DNA of 64,000 bases from NCBI RefSeq assembly GCF_006874465.1, contig NZ_VIRL01000008.1, forward strand, positions 1-64,000. Reading direction: 5' to 3'. Positions 1-10,225 of the stretch are shown here, piece by piece. Position 1 is the stretch's first letter. The number at the start of each line of letters is the position of its first letter. The notes below the pieces were generated by a model, which saw only the letters and a list, made by a program, of their open reading frames with translations, made no database searches and was not told the DNA's origin. The DNA comes from Microbispora bryophytorum (GTDB lineage Bacteria; Actinomycetota; Actinomycetes; Streptosporangiales; Streptosporangiaceae). Both the position numbers and the translations under genes were made by a program.

Positions 1-243
1 GCCACGTCCGGTGAGTGCACACGAGCATCTCCCGGCCAAGGCCGACACATCCCGTTGAAGACCCGAAGTCAGTCAGAGTTTGAGTCAGACCCTGCCGGGA
101 GGTGCTCACCTACATCATCTCTGTCAGGCCCTGATCGCCAACAGACGGCATGTGGAACGTCCTCGGCGAGGCGTTGTCGTACCCCCGGTGTAGCGTCCGG
201 GCCGGAACCGGGTTCATGCTCTGCGGTTAACGGAGGCACGCGG
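1..243. other. Upstream region with no recognised gene
   Basis: The first 243 bases hold no frame I can assign to a protein. A frame that is open on the plus strand from base 55 is only an upstream extension of the SRPBCC gene and has no family-like composition. The last part carries a GGAGG ribosome binding site at about 232-236 that fixes the start of the next gene. Confidence 0.5.
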
Positions 244-741
244 ATGACGAGTACGACAGGCGAGCCCGTGGTGGTGGTGTCCCGGCGCATCGGGGCCCCG
301 GCGGAGGAGATCTTCCGGATCCTGGCCGACCCCCGACGGCACCCGGACCTCGACGGCTCGGGGATGCTCCGCGGTGGCGTCTCCGACGCCGTGGTCTCGG
401 GCGTCGGAGACGTCTTCGTGATGCGGATGCATTACGAGCGATACGGCGATTATGAGATGAACAACCACGTCGTCGAGTACGAGCCGGACCGTCGCCTCGG
501 CTGGGAGCCGAGGCCCGGTCGCGGGCACCCGGACGCCACCGCGCCCGGGGCCGCGTGGGGCCACCGGTGGATCTTCGATCTGCTCCCGGACGGAGCCGGG
601 GCGACGGTCGTGACCGAGACCTTCGACGGTTCGCGCATGCCGGAGGACAAACGCGCGGAAGTGGACAGCGGGCGCGCCTGGTGGCAGACGCAGATGGCGA
701 GCACCCTGGAACGCCTCGCCGACCAGTGCGCCGCCCGGTGA
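244..741 (+). CDS. SRPBCC-family (polyketide cyclase/START-like) protein
   Basis: A 165-residue protein with the SRPBCC helix-grip fold pattern. The N-terminal strand ends in the signature 'RIGAPAEEIFRILADP', followed by a long middle sheet and the usual C-terminal amphipathic helix with 'WWQTQMASTLERL'. Such proteins bind hydrophobic ligands in a deep cavity; the ligand cannot be told from sequence. I chose the ATG at 244 because GGAGG lies eight bases upstream and the family-like sequence begins there. Its stop codon overlaps the GTG start of the following DinB-like gene (738), so the two were probably one operon before that gene was damaged. SRPBCC and DinB/DUF664 genes are often neighbours in actinobacteria. 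Confidence 0.8.
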   Translation: MTSTTGEPVVVVSRRIGAPAEEIFRILADPRRHPDLDGSGMLRGGVSDAVVSGVGDVFVMRMHYERYGDYEMNNHVVEYEPDRRLGWEPRPGRGHPDATAPGAAWGHRWIFDLLPDGAGATVVTETFDGSRMPEDKRAEVDSGRAWWQTQMASTLERLADQCAAR

Positions 742-898
742 ACGCCGAACTCGACGCCCTGAAGGGAGCCCTGGACCGTCAGCGCGAGCATGTCCTCGGG
801 GTCCTGGAAGGGCTCTCGGAGGAGGATCTCTGCGGCGGCCGGTGCTGCCCAGCGGCTGGAGCTGCCTGGCATTGCTGCGCCACCTCACCCTGGATGTG
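738..898 (+). pseudogene. Truncated, frameshifted DinB/DUF664 (mycothiol-transferase-like) gene
   Basis: From the GTG at 738 the frame reads as the first helix of a DUF664/DinB protein, ending 'LEGLSEEDL'. The expected continuation 'RRPVLPSGWSCLALLRHLTLDV' is present but in another frame: the bases CT are duplicated at 828-831, a two-base insertion. After 'LTLDV' (about base 895) family similarity stops and the sequence becomes the reverse strand of an IS630-type transposase. About the first 50 of an expected 160-180 residues remain. DinB-fold proteins of this group are metal-dependent thiol transferases or damage-inducible proteins; this copy should be non-functional. A sequencing error could explain the frameshift but not the truncation. 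Confidence 0.75.
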
Positions 899-1698
899 TT
901 TCTTGGCCCAGCGGCGGATGTCGGCGCCCTTGTGGGCGGACAGGTTGTCCAGGATCACGTAGATCGGGGCGCCGTCGGGCCGGGCGGCACGATCGATTTC
1001 AGGGCGGCCAACGTGGTGGCGGCGCCCTTTCTGCGGCGGTCGACGCCCCACAGGGTGTCCGTCGCCGACTAAGTAGCAGCCGTGGAAGTAGCGCACGCCG
1101 TGGGTGCGGTGGTAGGTGGCGGGCAATCGGTCGGGGCGCTTCTGGGTGGCCCAGCCCGAGCCCGCGGTGGGACGGATCCGAGCGGGCCGAACCCGTCGAA
1201 GGCGAAGACCCGGTCCGGGAAGCGGTCCAGGACTTCCTCGATCCGGTCTAGCTTCGCCTCCCGGTCGGGGTCCGGGGACTCCTTCCAGGTCTTGGCGCGC
1301 TGGAAGGTGATGCCGCGGCGGGCGAGCAGGCCACGTAACGCCTCTCGGCCGATCCGAATCACGCGGCCGGGGGCTTTCCACAGGTAGGCGACGAGTTTGC
1401 GCAGTGACCAGCGGGCGAAGGGCTGGCCGATCTTGGTCGGGCGGGTGGTGGCCGTCTCTGACGGTGTCTTCATCGGCCTGCACCAGCTGGGCGATCACCG
1501 GCACCCGGTTCCCGCCGGCGGAGCCAGCAGCATCATCGCGCGCCGGTAGCGCACCGAGCTGGTGCTGCCGCGGCGCACGATCTGCTGCAGCTTCTGCCCC
1601 TCCTGGTCGGTCAGTCTGCGCACACGGACGGGCTCGGCCACCGCGTTTCCAACGGTCGGATCGGACGTCACCGCACATCCAACCGCCACGACCACCAA
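896..1698 (-). mobile_element. Decayed IS630-family transposase remnant
   Basis: Read on the minus strand from about 1698, pieces of an IS630-family transposase appear in alternating frames. They are an N-terminal HTH region ('VRVRRLTDQEGQKLQQIVRRG'), 'PVIAQLVQADEDTVRD', then 'ATTRPTKIGQPFARWSLRKL' and 'RVFAFDGFGPLG', then 'YHRTHGVRYFHGCY' and 'APIYVILDNLSAHKGADIRRW'. Several frameshifts and a deletion between the HTH linker and the 'TTRPTK' block break it. The first catalytic block has FDGFG where FDEFG is usual, and the C-terminal part with the last catalytic Glu is absent because the sequence joins the DinB fragment at about 895. I see no terminal inverted repeats. It cannot encode an active transposase. 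Confidence 0.8.
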
Positions 1699-1724
1699 CC
1701 CGGCGAACCTATGCGGTCACAGCA

Positions 1725-2519
1725 CTAGCCCTGCGGGGATGGCGGCTTCTCGCTGGGCTGGTCGCAGGCCGAGGACAGGATCTCCTGCCCGTTGGGCTTG
1801 TGGATCACGATGTCCCGGTCGCAGTTGACGGGCGTCGGCGCCACGGCCAGCAGCCACGCCTCCCGGATCGTCACCCTGCCGCCGGTGCGATACTCGCCGG
1901 TCTCGCCGACGACCCGCTCGGCCTCGTGCTCGCCCAGCGCGGGAATCGGCGTGCCCGGGTCGCGGTCCGCCGCAGCCCGCTGGACCGGCACCAGTGCGAC
2001 GTCCACCTCGTTGTCTCCCCTCAGATCCCCGCCGGACTCGTCGATCCACGAGATCAGGTGATCGACCTGGTCCCTCTGCACGCCGCAGACACCCTGCGTC
2101 TCCAAGCGGCCGTTCAGCCAGACGAACGCGTACGACGGCTCGCGGCAGTCGACCTGCACGTTCACCGACGTGCTGATGCCCGTGTAGGGGAACCGCAGGA
2201 CGCGCCCGCCCATCTCGATCTCCTTTTCGAGGAACACCCGCTGCCCCGCGAGGTACGACACCCCCGGAGTCAGTGAAGGGCCGGCCATCGCGGCGGCGGG
2301 GTCCGAGCCGTCGGCCGGCGTGATCGTGACCGTCCGCGGCGCGGTCGCGACCATCGCTGCGGCGGCCAGGCCCGCGGCCAGCACCGCCCCCGCGGCGCCG
2401 CGACGGCGCCGGATGCGCCGCACCCTCCGGTCGACGTCGGCCAGGGTGACACCCGCGCCCCTCGCCTCGGAGGCGTCCCGGGCGAGCAGGTCGCGCAGGT
2501 CGTTGTCGGTCATCGTCAT
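1725..2519 (-). CDS. Membrane-anchored partner (putative anti-sigma-type) of the SigE-family sigma factor
   Basis: A 264-residue protein with a short cytoplasmic N-terminus rich in Asp/Arg, one membrane segment at about residues 38-62 (Ala/Val/Gly-rich after 'RRIRRRR'), and an external domain of about 190 residues. The external part has four cysteines (in 'VDCREP', 'GVCGV', 'VNCDRD', 'SACDQ') that could form two disulfides. Its ATG lies one base after the stop of the sigma-factor gene, so the two are translationally coupled. Topology and position suggest it senses the envelope and controls the sigma factor, but no zinc-binding anti-sigma motif is visible. The role is therefore inference from context. 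Confidence 0.65.
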   Translation of the reverse strand: MTMTDNDLRDLLARDASEARGAGVTLADVDRRVRRIRRRRGAAGAVLAAGLAAAAMVATAPRTVTITPADGSDPAAAMAGPSLTPGVSYLAGQRVFLEKEIEMGGRVLRFPYTGISTSVNVQVDCREPSYAFVWLNGRLETQGVCGVQRDQVDHLISWIDESGGDLRGDNEVDVALVPVQRAAADRDPGTPIPALGEHEAERVVGETGEYRTGGRVTIREAWLLAVAPTPVNCDRDIVIHKPNGQEILSSACDQPSEKPPSPQG

Positions 2520-2520
2520 G

Positions 2521-3018
2521 TCAGCCCTCCAGGCTCATCGCGGAGCGGGCGGCGGAGTCGACGCGCAGCCTGGCCAGGGCCCTGCTCGCCTGGCTCCGCA
2601 CGGTGGCGACCGAGCAGCCGAGGATCTCCGCGGTCTGGGCGTCGCCCAGGTCGGCGAAGTAACGCAGCACGATCACGGCGCGCTGTTTCGGCGGCAGGCA
2701 GGTGAGCGCCTGCCGTACGGCGTCGCGGGAGCCGAGCAGGTCGGCGGAATCGCCGACGGCCGGTTCCGGCAGCACTTCGGTCGGCTGCTCGCCCCGCCAG
2801 CGCCTGCGCCACCAGGAGGCGTGGGTGTTGGCGAGGATGCGGTAGACATACGGATCGGGGTTCTCGCCGACCCTGCGCCAGGCCAGCCACGCCTTGGCCA
2901 GCGCGGTCTGGAGCAGGTCCTCGGCGGTGGCCCAGTCGCGGCAGAGCAGGTAGGCCGTCCGCAGCAGTCGGTCCGAGCGCTGCTGGACGTAGCGCTCGAA
3001 GTCGGCCCGGTCGCGCAT
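2521..3018 (-). CDS. SigE-family RNA polymerase sigma-70 (ECF-type) factor
   Basis: A 165-residue two-domain sigma factor. Region 2 is at about residues 10-75 ('RLLRTAYLLCRDWATAEDLLQ', 'AWLAWRRV', 'PYVYRILANTHASWWRR'). Region 4 is at about 105-155 and contains 'LPPKQRAVIVLRYFADL' followed by the recognition helix 'AEILGCSVATVRSQASRALA'. Length and the 'SWWRRRWRGE' linker match the actinobacterial SigE family. It should direct RNA polymerase to a small regulon that I cannot define. The ATG at 3018 follows a G-rich Shine-Dalgarno-like run. The membrane protein immediately downstream is its probable regulator. Confidence 0.88.
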   Translation of the reverse strand: MRDRADFERYVQQRSDRLLRTAYLLCRDWATAEDLLQTALAKAWLAWRRVGENPDPYVYRILANTHASWWRRRWRGEQPTEVLPEPAVGDSADLLGSRDAVRQALTCLPPKQRAVIVLRYFADLGDAQTAEILGCSVATVRSQASRALARLRVDSAARSAMSLEG

Positions 3019-3177
3019 GTGCGGCCCCCAGGTTCTCGGTGATCCCTTGGTGAACGGTCACCGATGACTACGCCCTGGGAGGGTCCGTTGCCTCGTACCG
3101 CCGTCCGGCCGACGGCGGATCAGCGCGGCCAGATCGATGCGACCCGGATCAGCGGGCCCAGATCAGTACGGCCCGGA

Positions 3178-3873
3178 TCAGTGCAGGCCGCGGTGGCGGC
3201 GGCGGTCGGGGATCTCGTATCCCCCGTGGCCCGGGCGCCGGCGGCGCTCCTGCCACCACTCGCTCCAGACGAACCAGCCACGCTTGATCGGCTCGGCCCG
3301 GGAGTCGCCGATGATCTTCACGTCGCCCATCAGCACGTACGCCGTGACCCTGACGACGGGGGCGGACTGGCCGCGGGGTGCCTCGACCACCTGGACCTTC
3401 TTGTCCCCCATGATCGTGACGCCGGAGAGCTCGACGTCGACGCCGTCCGGCACGATGATCTTCACGTCGCCCATCACGCACGTGGCGACGATGTCCACCT
3501 CGCGTCCGCGCACCTCGGCCTGACGCAGGTCGAGGACCACGTCGCCCATCACGCAGACCGCGCCGATGCCGTCGTCGATGCGCCAGGTGCCGGTCCTCTT
3601 GGCGTCGCCCATCACCGCCACGATCCACTTGCGCGCCCTGCCCTGCGAGGCGGCCGGCGCAGCGGGCCCGGGAGCGGGAGCGCCTCCCGGCAGGTCGGCG
3701 GTGATCTGGGCGAGCTCACCGTGGGTCTGCGCCAGATAGGCGGCCTCGGTCCGCTCGGTCAGCTCCGCGAGGGTCAGCCGCCCCTCCGCGGACGCCTCGC
3801 GTAGCCGTTCCACCACGGACTCGCGTTCGGCGTCGGACGCCCGCACGCCACCCGGATCATTCACGCCCTTCAC
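3178..3873 (-). CDS. DUF1707 (SHOCT-like) protein with repeated MGD beta-strand C-terminal domain
   Basis: About 231 residues. The N-terminal domain ('VRASDAERESVVERLREASAEG...LTLAELTERTEAAYLAQT', residues about 6-55) is the DUF1707 SHOCT-like helical domain. After a Pro/Ala linker the C-terminal half contains five copies of a strand motif of the form hMGDxK (AVMGDAK, CVMGDVV, CVMGDVK, TIMGDKK, VLMGDVK). This matches the beta-helical domain of cell-wall-antibiotic-response (YvqF/LiaF-like) proteins. No membrane segment is visible. In other actinobacteria such proteins are linked to envelope stress or membrane regulation; the specific role here is unknown. The start is uncertain: GTG at 3873 and GTG at 3864 are both possible. 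Confidence 0.75.
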   Translation of the reverse strand: MKGVNDPGGVRASDAERESVVERLREASAEGRLTLAELTERTEAAYLAQTHGELAQITADLPGGAPAPGPAAPAASQGRARKWIVAVMGDAKRTGTWRIDDGIGAVCVMGDVVLDLRQAEVRGREVDIVATCVMGDVKIIVPDGVDVELSGVTIMGDKKVQVVEAPRGQSAPVVRVTAYVLMGDVKIIGDSRAEPIKRGWFVWSEWWQERRRRPGHGGYEIPDRRRHRGLH

Positions 3874-4018
3874 CGTATCCCGCCCGGCCCCGCTGTCCCT
3901 CCTCCCTGCGAACGATCCCGGAAATCGATCCCGGAGACTACCCGGGGACGATCCGGGGTCGATTCGGGGAGACGATCCCTGCGGCGAGGCCCGGAAGGGG
4001 CTGTGTGAGCATGGAATC

Positions 4019-5662
4019 GTGACCCGCAGCAGGTTGCTGGAGGCGATAGCGGGAGGGGACGTCGCGCGGGTGGCGGCGATGCTGCACCCGGACACCGCCG
4101 TGAACCCCGCTCAGGGGACGACGCCGCTCTACCGGGCGGCCCTCGGCGGTCACCACGACATCGTCGGTCTGCTCCTGGAGTACGGCGCCGACCCGGACCA
4201 GCCGAGCGGGGGGCACGAAGAGGGCCTTCCGCTCTGCGCGGCGGCGTGCTGGGACCACGCCGAGACCGTGCAGGCGCTGCTCGACGGCGGCGCCGACCCC
4301 GACGCGGCGGAGGAGGGCGGCTGGACGGCCCTGCTGTGGGCCGCCGCCAACGGCAACCTGGAGTCGGCCGACATCCTGCTCGACGCCGGGGCCGATCCGG
4401 GCCGGGCCGACGACGCCGGCGACACCCCGCTGACGCTGTCCGCGCTCTTCGGGGCGTACGGGATCGTGTGGTCCCTGCTGGAGCACGGCGCCGACCCGTC
4501 CGCGCCCGGCTGGGACGGCGCGACCCCGCTGGAGATCGCCACGCGACTGGCGGCGGTGGATCTCGAAGCCGTGTTGCGCGATGAGGTCTGCGCGAGGGTG
4601 GGCGGCGAGCACACGGTGCTGGTGCTCCACGCCTCCGCACCGGACGGCACCCGGCGAGTGACGGTCGAGGCGCGCGGCGCCGGCGGCGGCTACTCAATCA
4701 CGCGCCAGCACGGGCACGCCGCCGCCGCGACGGTCCTGGAGGCCGCTCTCGGCCTGCGACCACCCGCGGACGTGCTGCTCAGGCGCGCGCTGCCCTACCG
4801 CGACCTGGACGAGGACGACGAGACGTGGTGGGCGGCCGTCCACGCGCTCCAGGCCCGCCACGACGAGGAGACCTTCCTGGCGCTGGCCCGGCTGTGCGAG
4901 AGCGACGACCCGGTGGAGCGGGAGTTCGGCGTCGACGTGCTCGCGGAGTTCGGCCCGGAGACGGGGCTCGTCCCGGAGACGGGGCTCGTCCCGGAGACGG
5001 GGCTCGTCCCGGAGACGGGGCTCGTCCCGGAGACGGGGCTCGGTAGGAAGACAGAGCTCGGCCAGGAGGCGGGGCTCGGCCGGGGCGCCGTGTCCCCGGG
5101 CGCCGTGTCCCCGGGCGCCGTGTCCCTGGGCGCGGGGCACGCCCCCTACCGTGACCGCGTCCTGGAGATCCTGCGCGACCTGGCCCGGCACGAGACCGAG
5201 CCCTCGGTCGTCGAGGCGCTGCTCCATGCGTTCGGCCAGCAGGCCGACGAACGGACGCTCCCCGAGGTGCTGAAGATCGTCAACAGCCCGGGACGGGAGC
5301 CCACGGTCCACGACCCCGTCGCGCTCGCTGCGGTCCTGCCGCCGGACGACGAGGACGGGCTGACCACGCTGATCCGGCTGAGCCGGTGCGCCGACGACGA
5401 GGTGCGCGACTGGGCCACGATGGGCATCGCGGCGCTGCCCGCGGACACGGCCTCCATCAGGGACGCCCTGGTCACCCGGCTGACCGACCGCGATCTGACG
5501 ACGGTGGCCGAGGCCGCGCGGGGCCTGGCCGGGCGCGGGGACCGGCGCGCGATTGAGGGCGTCCACCGGGTGCTGTGCGAGGCGGACGCGGGCCAGGACT
5601 ACGCCCGCGACCTCGCCCTGGAGGCGGCCCACGAGCTCGGCCTGGAGATCTCCGGCGCCTGA
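4019..5662 (+). CDS. Ankyrin-repeat protein with C-terminal HEAT-like repeats
   Basis: A 547-residue cytoplasmic protein. Residues about 5-185 form four to five ankyrin repeats, with 'TPLYRAALGGHHDIVGLLLEYG', 'ALLWAAANGNLESADILLDAG' and 'TPLTLSALFGAYGIVWSLLEHG' clearly visible. The C-terminal part (about 260-540) is alpha-helical and HEAT-like. Between helices at about 312-370 lies a low-complexity insert built from repeats of PETGLV and then GAVSP, encoded by DNA minisatellites. Ankyrin and HEAT repeats bind other proteins; no catalytic motif is visible. The GTG at 4019 is used because the preceding ATG at 4011 stops after three codons; no strong ribosome binding site is present. The insert number is likely to vary between strains. 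Confidence 0.82.
   Translation: MTRSRLLEAIAGGDVARVAAMLHPDTAVNPAQGTTPLYRAALGGHHDIVGLLLEYGADPDQPSGGHEEGLPLCAAACWDHAETVQALLDGGADPDAAEEGGWTALLWAAANGNLESADILLDAGADPGRADDAGDTPLTLSALFGAYGIVWSLLEHGADPSAPGWDGATPLEIATRLAAVDLEAVLRDEVCARVGGEHTVLVLHASAPDGTRRVTVEARGAGGGYSITRQHGHAAAATVLEAALGLRPPADVLLRRALPYRDLDEDDETWWAAVHALQARHDEETFLALARLCESDDPVEREFGVDVLAEFGPETGLVPETGLVPETGLVPETGLVPETGLGRKTELGQEAGLGRGAVSPGAVSPGAVSLGAGHAPYRDRVLEILRDLARHETEPSVVEALLHAFGQQADERTLPEVLKIVNSPGREPTVHDPVALAAVLPPDDEDGLTTLIRLSRCADDEVRDWATMGIAALPADTASIRDALVTRLTDRDLTTVAEAARGLAGRGDRRAIEGVHRVLCEADAGQDYARDLALEAAHELGLEISGA
4954..5043 (+). repeat. 18-bp minisatellite inside the ankyrin gene (five units)
   Basis: Five head-to-tail copies of an 18-bp unit (cccggagacggggctcgt), nearly identical in sequence, encode the hexapeptide PETGLV. 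The unit is a multiple of three, so copy-number changes by slippage keep the reading frame. Confidence 0.9.
5084..5128 (+). repeat. 15-bp minisatellite inside the ankyrin gene (three units)
   Basis: Three tandem copies of ggcgccgtgtccccg, the last with one change, encode GAVSP repeats. They lie about 40 bases after the 18-bp array and also preserve frame. Confidence 0.88.
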
Positions 5663-5753
5663 CCGCCTGCCGCCCGGTGTTCGTCCCGCGCCTGACCGCC
5701 TGCCGCCCGGTGTTCGTCCCGCACCGGACCGTCTGCCGCCCGGTGTTTGTCCC
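5655..5753. repeat. 33-bp tandem repeat at the end of the ankyrin gene
   Basis: Three direct copies of a 33-bp unit starting gcgcctgaccgcc and ending gttcgtccc occur with period 33, the third with a few substitutions. The first copy contains the stop codon of the ankyrin gene (5660-5662); the others lie between it and aidB. The rest of the 175-base gap has no gene that I can see. Confidence 0.88.
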
Positions 5754-5837
5754 GGCCCTTCGAGATGTTGAGATGGAGTCCCGGCATGTTGGACGTCCGG
5801 CATGGACGAGTCCCGGCATCGACCACAGGAGGCCCCA

Positions 5838-7448
5838 GTGACCCACGACGTGACCAATCAGGTGCCCCCGCTGACCGGCCACGACGTCTCGGCCGACCCG
5901 GTTCTGCTGGAAGGGCTCGCCAGGGAGGGCGCGGACTGGGCGACCGGAGAGCTGCGCCAGCTCGGCCTGCTGGCCGGCTCCGCGAAGGCACAGGAGTGGG
6001 GACGGCTGGCCAACGAGCATCCGCCCGTGCTGCGCACCCACGACCGGTATGGCAACAGGATCGACGAGGTCGAGTTCCACCCGGCCTGGCACGAGCTCAT
6101 GACGGTCGCCGTCGAGAGCGGCGCGCACGCCGCGCCCTGGACGTCGGCCCGGCCGGGTGCGCACGTCGCCAGGGCCGCCAAGTTCTTCACCTGGTCGCAG
6201 GTCGAGGCCGGGCACGGCTGCCCGATCTCCATGACGTACGCCGCCGTGGCCGCGCTGCGGCACTCGCCGTCGCTGCGGGCGGAGTGGGAGCCGCTGCTGG
6301 CCTCCCGTACGTACGACTTCGGGCTGCGCCCGCCGCAGGACAAGCGCGGCGTGCTGGCCGGGATGGCCATGACCGAGAAGCAGGGCGGCTCCGACGTGCG
6401 GGCCAACACCACCAGGGCCGTGCCGCTGGGCGACGGGAGTTTCGCGCTGACCGGCCACAAGTGGTTCAACTCCGCCCCGATGTGCGACGTTTTCCTGGTG
6501 CTCGCCCAGGCTCCGGGCGGGCTGTCGTGCTTTCTGCTCCCCCGCGTGCTGCCCGACGGCACCCGCAACGCGATGCGCCTGATGCGGCTGAAGGACAAGC
6601 TCGGCAACCGGTCGAACGCCTCGGCCGAGGTCGAGTACGAGGGCGCCGTCGCCTACCTCGTCGGCGAGGAGGGCCGGGGCGTACGGACGATCATCGAGAT
6701 GGTGAACATGACCAGGCTCGACTGCGTGATCGGATCCGCCGCCGGCATGCGCTACGGCCTGACGCAGGCGCTCCACCACACCCGCCACCGCAGCGCGTTC
6801 GGCCGGACGCTGGCCGAGCAGCCGCTGATGCGCGCGGTGCTCGCCGACCTGGCGCTGGAGTCGGAGGCGGCGACCACGCTCATGACGCGCCTGGCCGGGG
6901 CGACCGACCGTGCCATCAGGGGCGACGCCGCCGAGGGCCTGTTCCGCCGGGCCGCCCTCGCCGCGGGCAAATACTGGGTGTGCAAGCGGGCGCCGGTCCA
7001 CGCCGCCGAGGCGCTGGAGTGCCTCGGCGGCAACGGGTACGTCGAGGAGTCGCAGATGCCCCGGCTGTTCAGGGAGTCGCCGCTGAACGGCATCTGGGAG
7101 GGCTCGGGAAACGTGGCCGCCCTCGATCTGATGCGTGTGATGGCCAGGGAGTCCGAGGCGGTCGAGGCGTTCTTCGCCGAGGTGGCGCTGGCTCAGGACA
7201 GGAGGGTCGCCGACGCGGCCGAGCGGGTGCTGAAGAGGCTCGCCTCGGCGGGAGAGTCCGACGCGCGCCGGGTGGCCGAGGAGATGACGCTGGTCCTGCA
7301 GGCGTCCCTGCTCGTACGGCACGCCCCCGCCGCGGTGGCCGACGCGTTCTGCGCCTCGCGCCTGTCCGGCGACTGGGGACGGGCCTTCGGCACGCTGCCC
7401 TCCGGCCTCGCCCTGGAGGCGATCCTCGACCGCGCGGCGCCGGCGTGA
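5838..7448 (+). CDS. aidB: AidB-like acyl-CoA dehydrogenase
   Basis: A 536-residue FAD-dependent acyl-CoA dehydrogenase-fold protein. Its length and its N-terminal extension ('REGADW', 'LGRLANEHPPVL'-like 'WGRLANEHPPVLRTHDRYG', 'FHPAWHELM') are those of AidB, the adaptive-response protein, rather than of ordinary 380-residue dehydrogenases. The flavin-binding block 'MTEKQGGSDVRANTT' and the C-terminal 'ALECLGGNGYVEESQMPRLFRE' are present. E. coli AidB binds DNA and is thought to protect against or destroy alkylating agents; isovaleryl-CoA activity is weak. The GTG at 5838 is chosen because AGGAGG lies just upstream; an in-frame ATG at 5802 has no such site. It stands alone on the plus strand. 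Confidence 0.88.
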   Translation: MTHDVTNQVPPLTGHDVSADPVLLEGLAREGADWATGELRQLGLLAGSAKAQEWGRLANEHPPVLRTHDRYGNRIDEVEFHPAWHELMTVAVESGAHAAPWTSARPGAHVARAAKFFTWSQVEAGHGCPISMTYAAVAALRHSPSLRAEWEPLLASRTYDFGLRPPQDKRGVLAGMAMTEKQGGSDVRANTTRAVPLGDGSFALTGHKWFNSAPMCDVFLVLAQAPGGLSCFLLPRVLPDGTRNAMRLMRLKDKLGNRSNASAEVEYEGAVAYLVGEEGRGVRTIIEMVNMTRLDCVIGSAAGMRYGLTQALHHTRHRSAFGRTLAEQPLMRAVLADLALESEAATTLMTRLAGATDRAIRGDAAEGLFRRAALAAGKYWVCKRAPVHAAEALECLGGNGYVEESQMPRLFRESPLNGIWEGSGNVAALDLMRVMARESEAVEAFFAEVALAQDRRVADAAERVLKRLASAGESDARRVAEEMTLVLQASLLVRHAPAAVADAFCASRLSGDWGRAFGTLPSGLALEAILDRAAPA

Positions 7449-7549
7449 CCCGACCGGCCATGCCGGTGGACCATGCCGGTGGGCTATGCGCACCGGCGGC
7501 GGCGTTAAGGTCACTGTGGATAGGCTCCGCTTACTGAAGGGATATCGCC

Positions 7550-7978
7550 ATGGCGACCACTCGTACCGCGACGACGCAGTGGAAGGGCGCGCTGCTCGAC
7601 GGTTCGGGCACCGTTTCGCTCGACACCTCCGGCGTCGGCACCTTCGACGTCTCCTGGCCCTCCCGCGCGGAGGCGGCCAACGGCAAGACGAGCCCGGAGG
7701 AGCTGATCGCCGCCGCCCACTCCTCGTGCTTCTCGATGGCCCTGTCCGCCGGCCTGGCCAAGGCGGGCACGCCGCCGCAGTCGCTGGAGACCCGCGCGGA
7801 CGTGACCTTCCAGCCGGGTGAGGGCATCACCGGCATCGTGATCTCCGTCCGGGGACAGGTGCCCGGCATCTCGGCCGAGGACTTCCAGCAGGCCGCCGAG
7901 ACGGCCAAGGCGAACTGCCCGGTGAGCAAGGCGCTCGCCGGCACGACGATCACCCTGAACGCCGAATTCGTCGGCTGA
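7550..7978 (+). CDS. OsmC/Ohr-family peroxidase
   Basis: A 142-residue protein of the OsmC subfamily. It has the two redox-active cysteines of the family, the first in 'AAHSSCFSMALS' (about residue 60) and the second in 'KANCPVSKAL' (about 124). The start 'MATTRTATTQWKGALLDGSGTV' is typical of OsmC rather than Ohr. These homodimeric thiol peroxidases reduce organic hydroperoxides. The ATG at 7550 is preceded by GAAGGGAT at a suitable distance. It lies after aidB and could share a stress-defence role, but it has its own 100-base upstream region and is followed by a strong terminator. Confidence 0.9.
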   Translation: MATTRTATTQWKGALLDGSGTVSLDTSGVGTFDVSWPSRAEAANGKTSPEELIAAAHSSCFSMALSAGLAKAGTPPQSLETRADVTFQPGEGITGIVISVRGQVPGISAEDFQQAAETAKANCPVSKALAGTTITLNAEFVG

Positions 7979-7984
7979 GCACCA

Positions 7985-8025
7985 GCGGGAGCCCCTGCCG
8001 GACCCGATCCGGTAGGGGCTCCCGC
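7985..8025 (+). terminator. Terminator hairpin after the OsmC gene
   Basis: A GCGGGAGCCCCT...AGGGGCTCCCGC stem, continued by CCGGA/TCCGG after a single G/T mismatch, closes a five-base loop seven bases after the OsmC stop codon. No U-tract follows, as is common in high-GC actinobacteria. Confidence 0.85.
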
Positions 8026-8092
8026 GTTCCCGTGCGAGAGCAGGGGTCGTCGCGGGTGCACGATTCGCCCCAGCAGTGGAGAATGAGGTTAC

Positions 8093-10213
<2,121 letters not shown>

Positions 10214-10225
10214 GCCGCCGGGCGG

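Noticed and set aside
4954-5043. CRISPR-like array
   Set aside because: The 18-bp units are contiguous with no spacers and lie in frame inside the ankyrin gene; it is a minisatellite.
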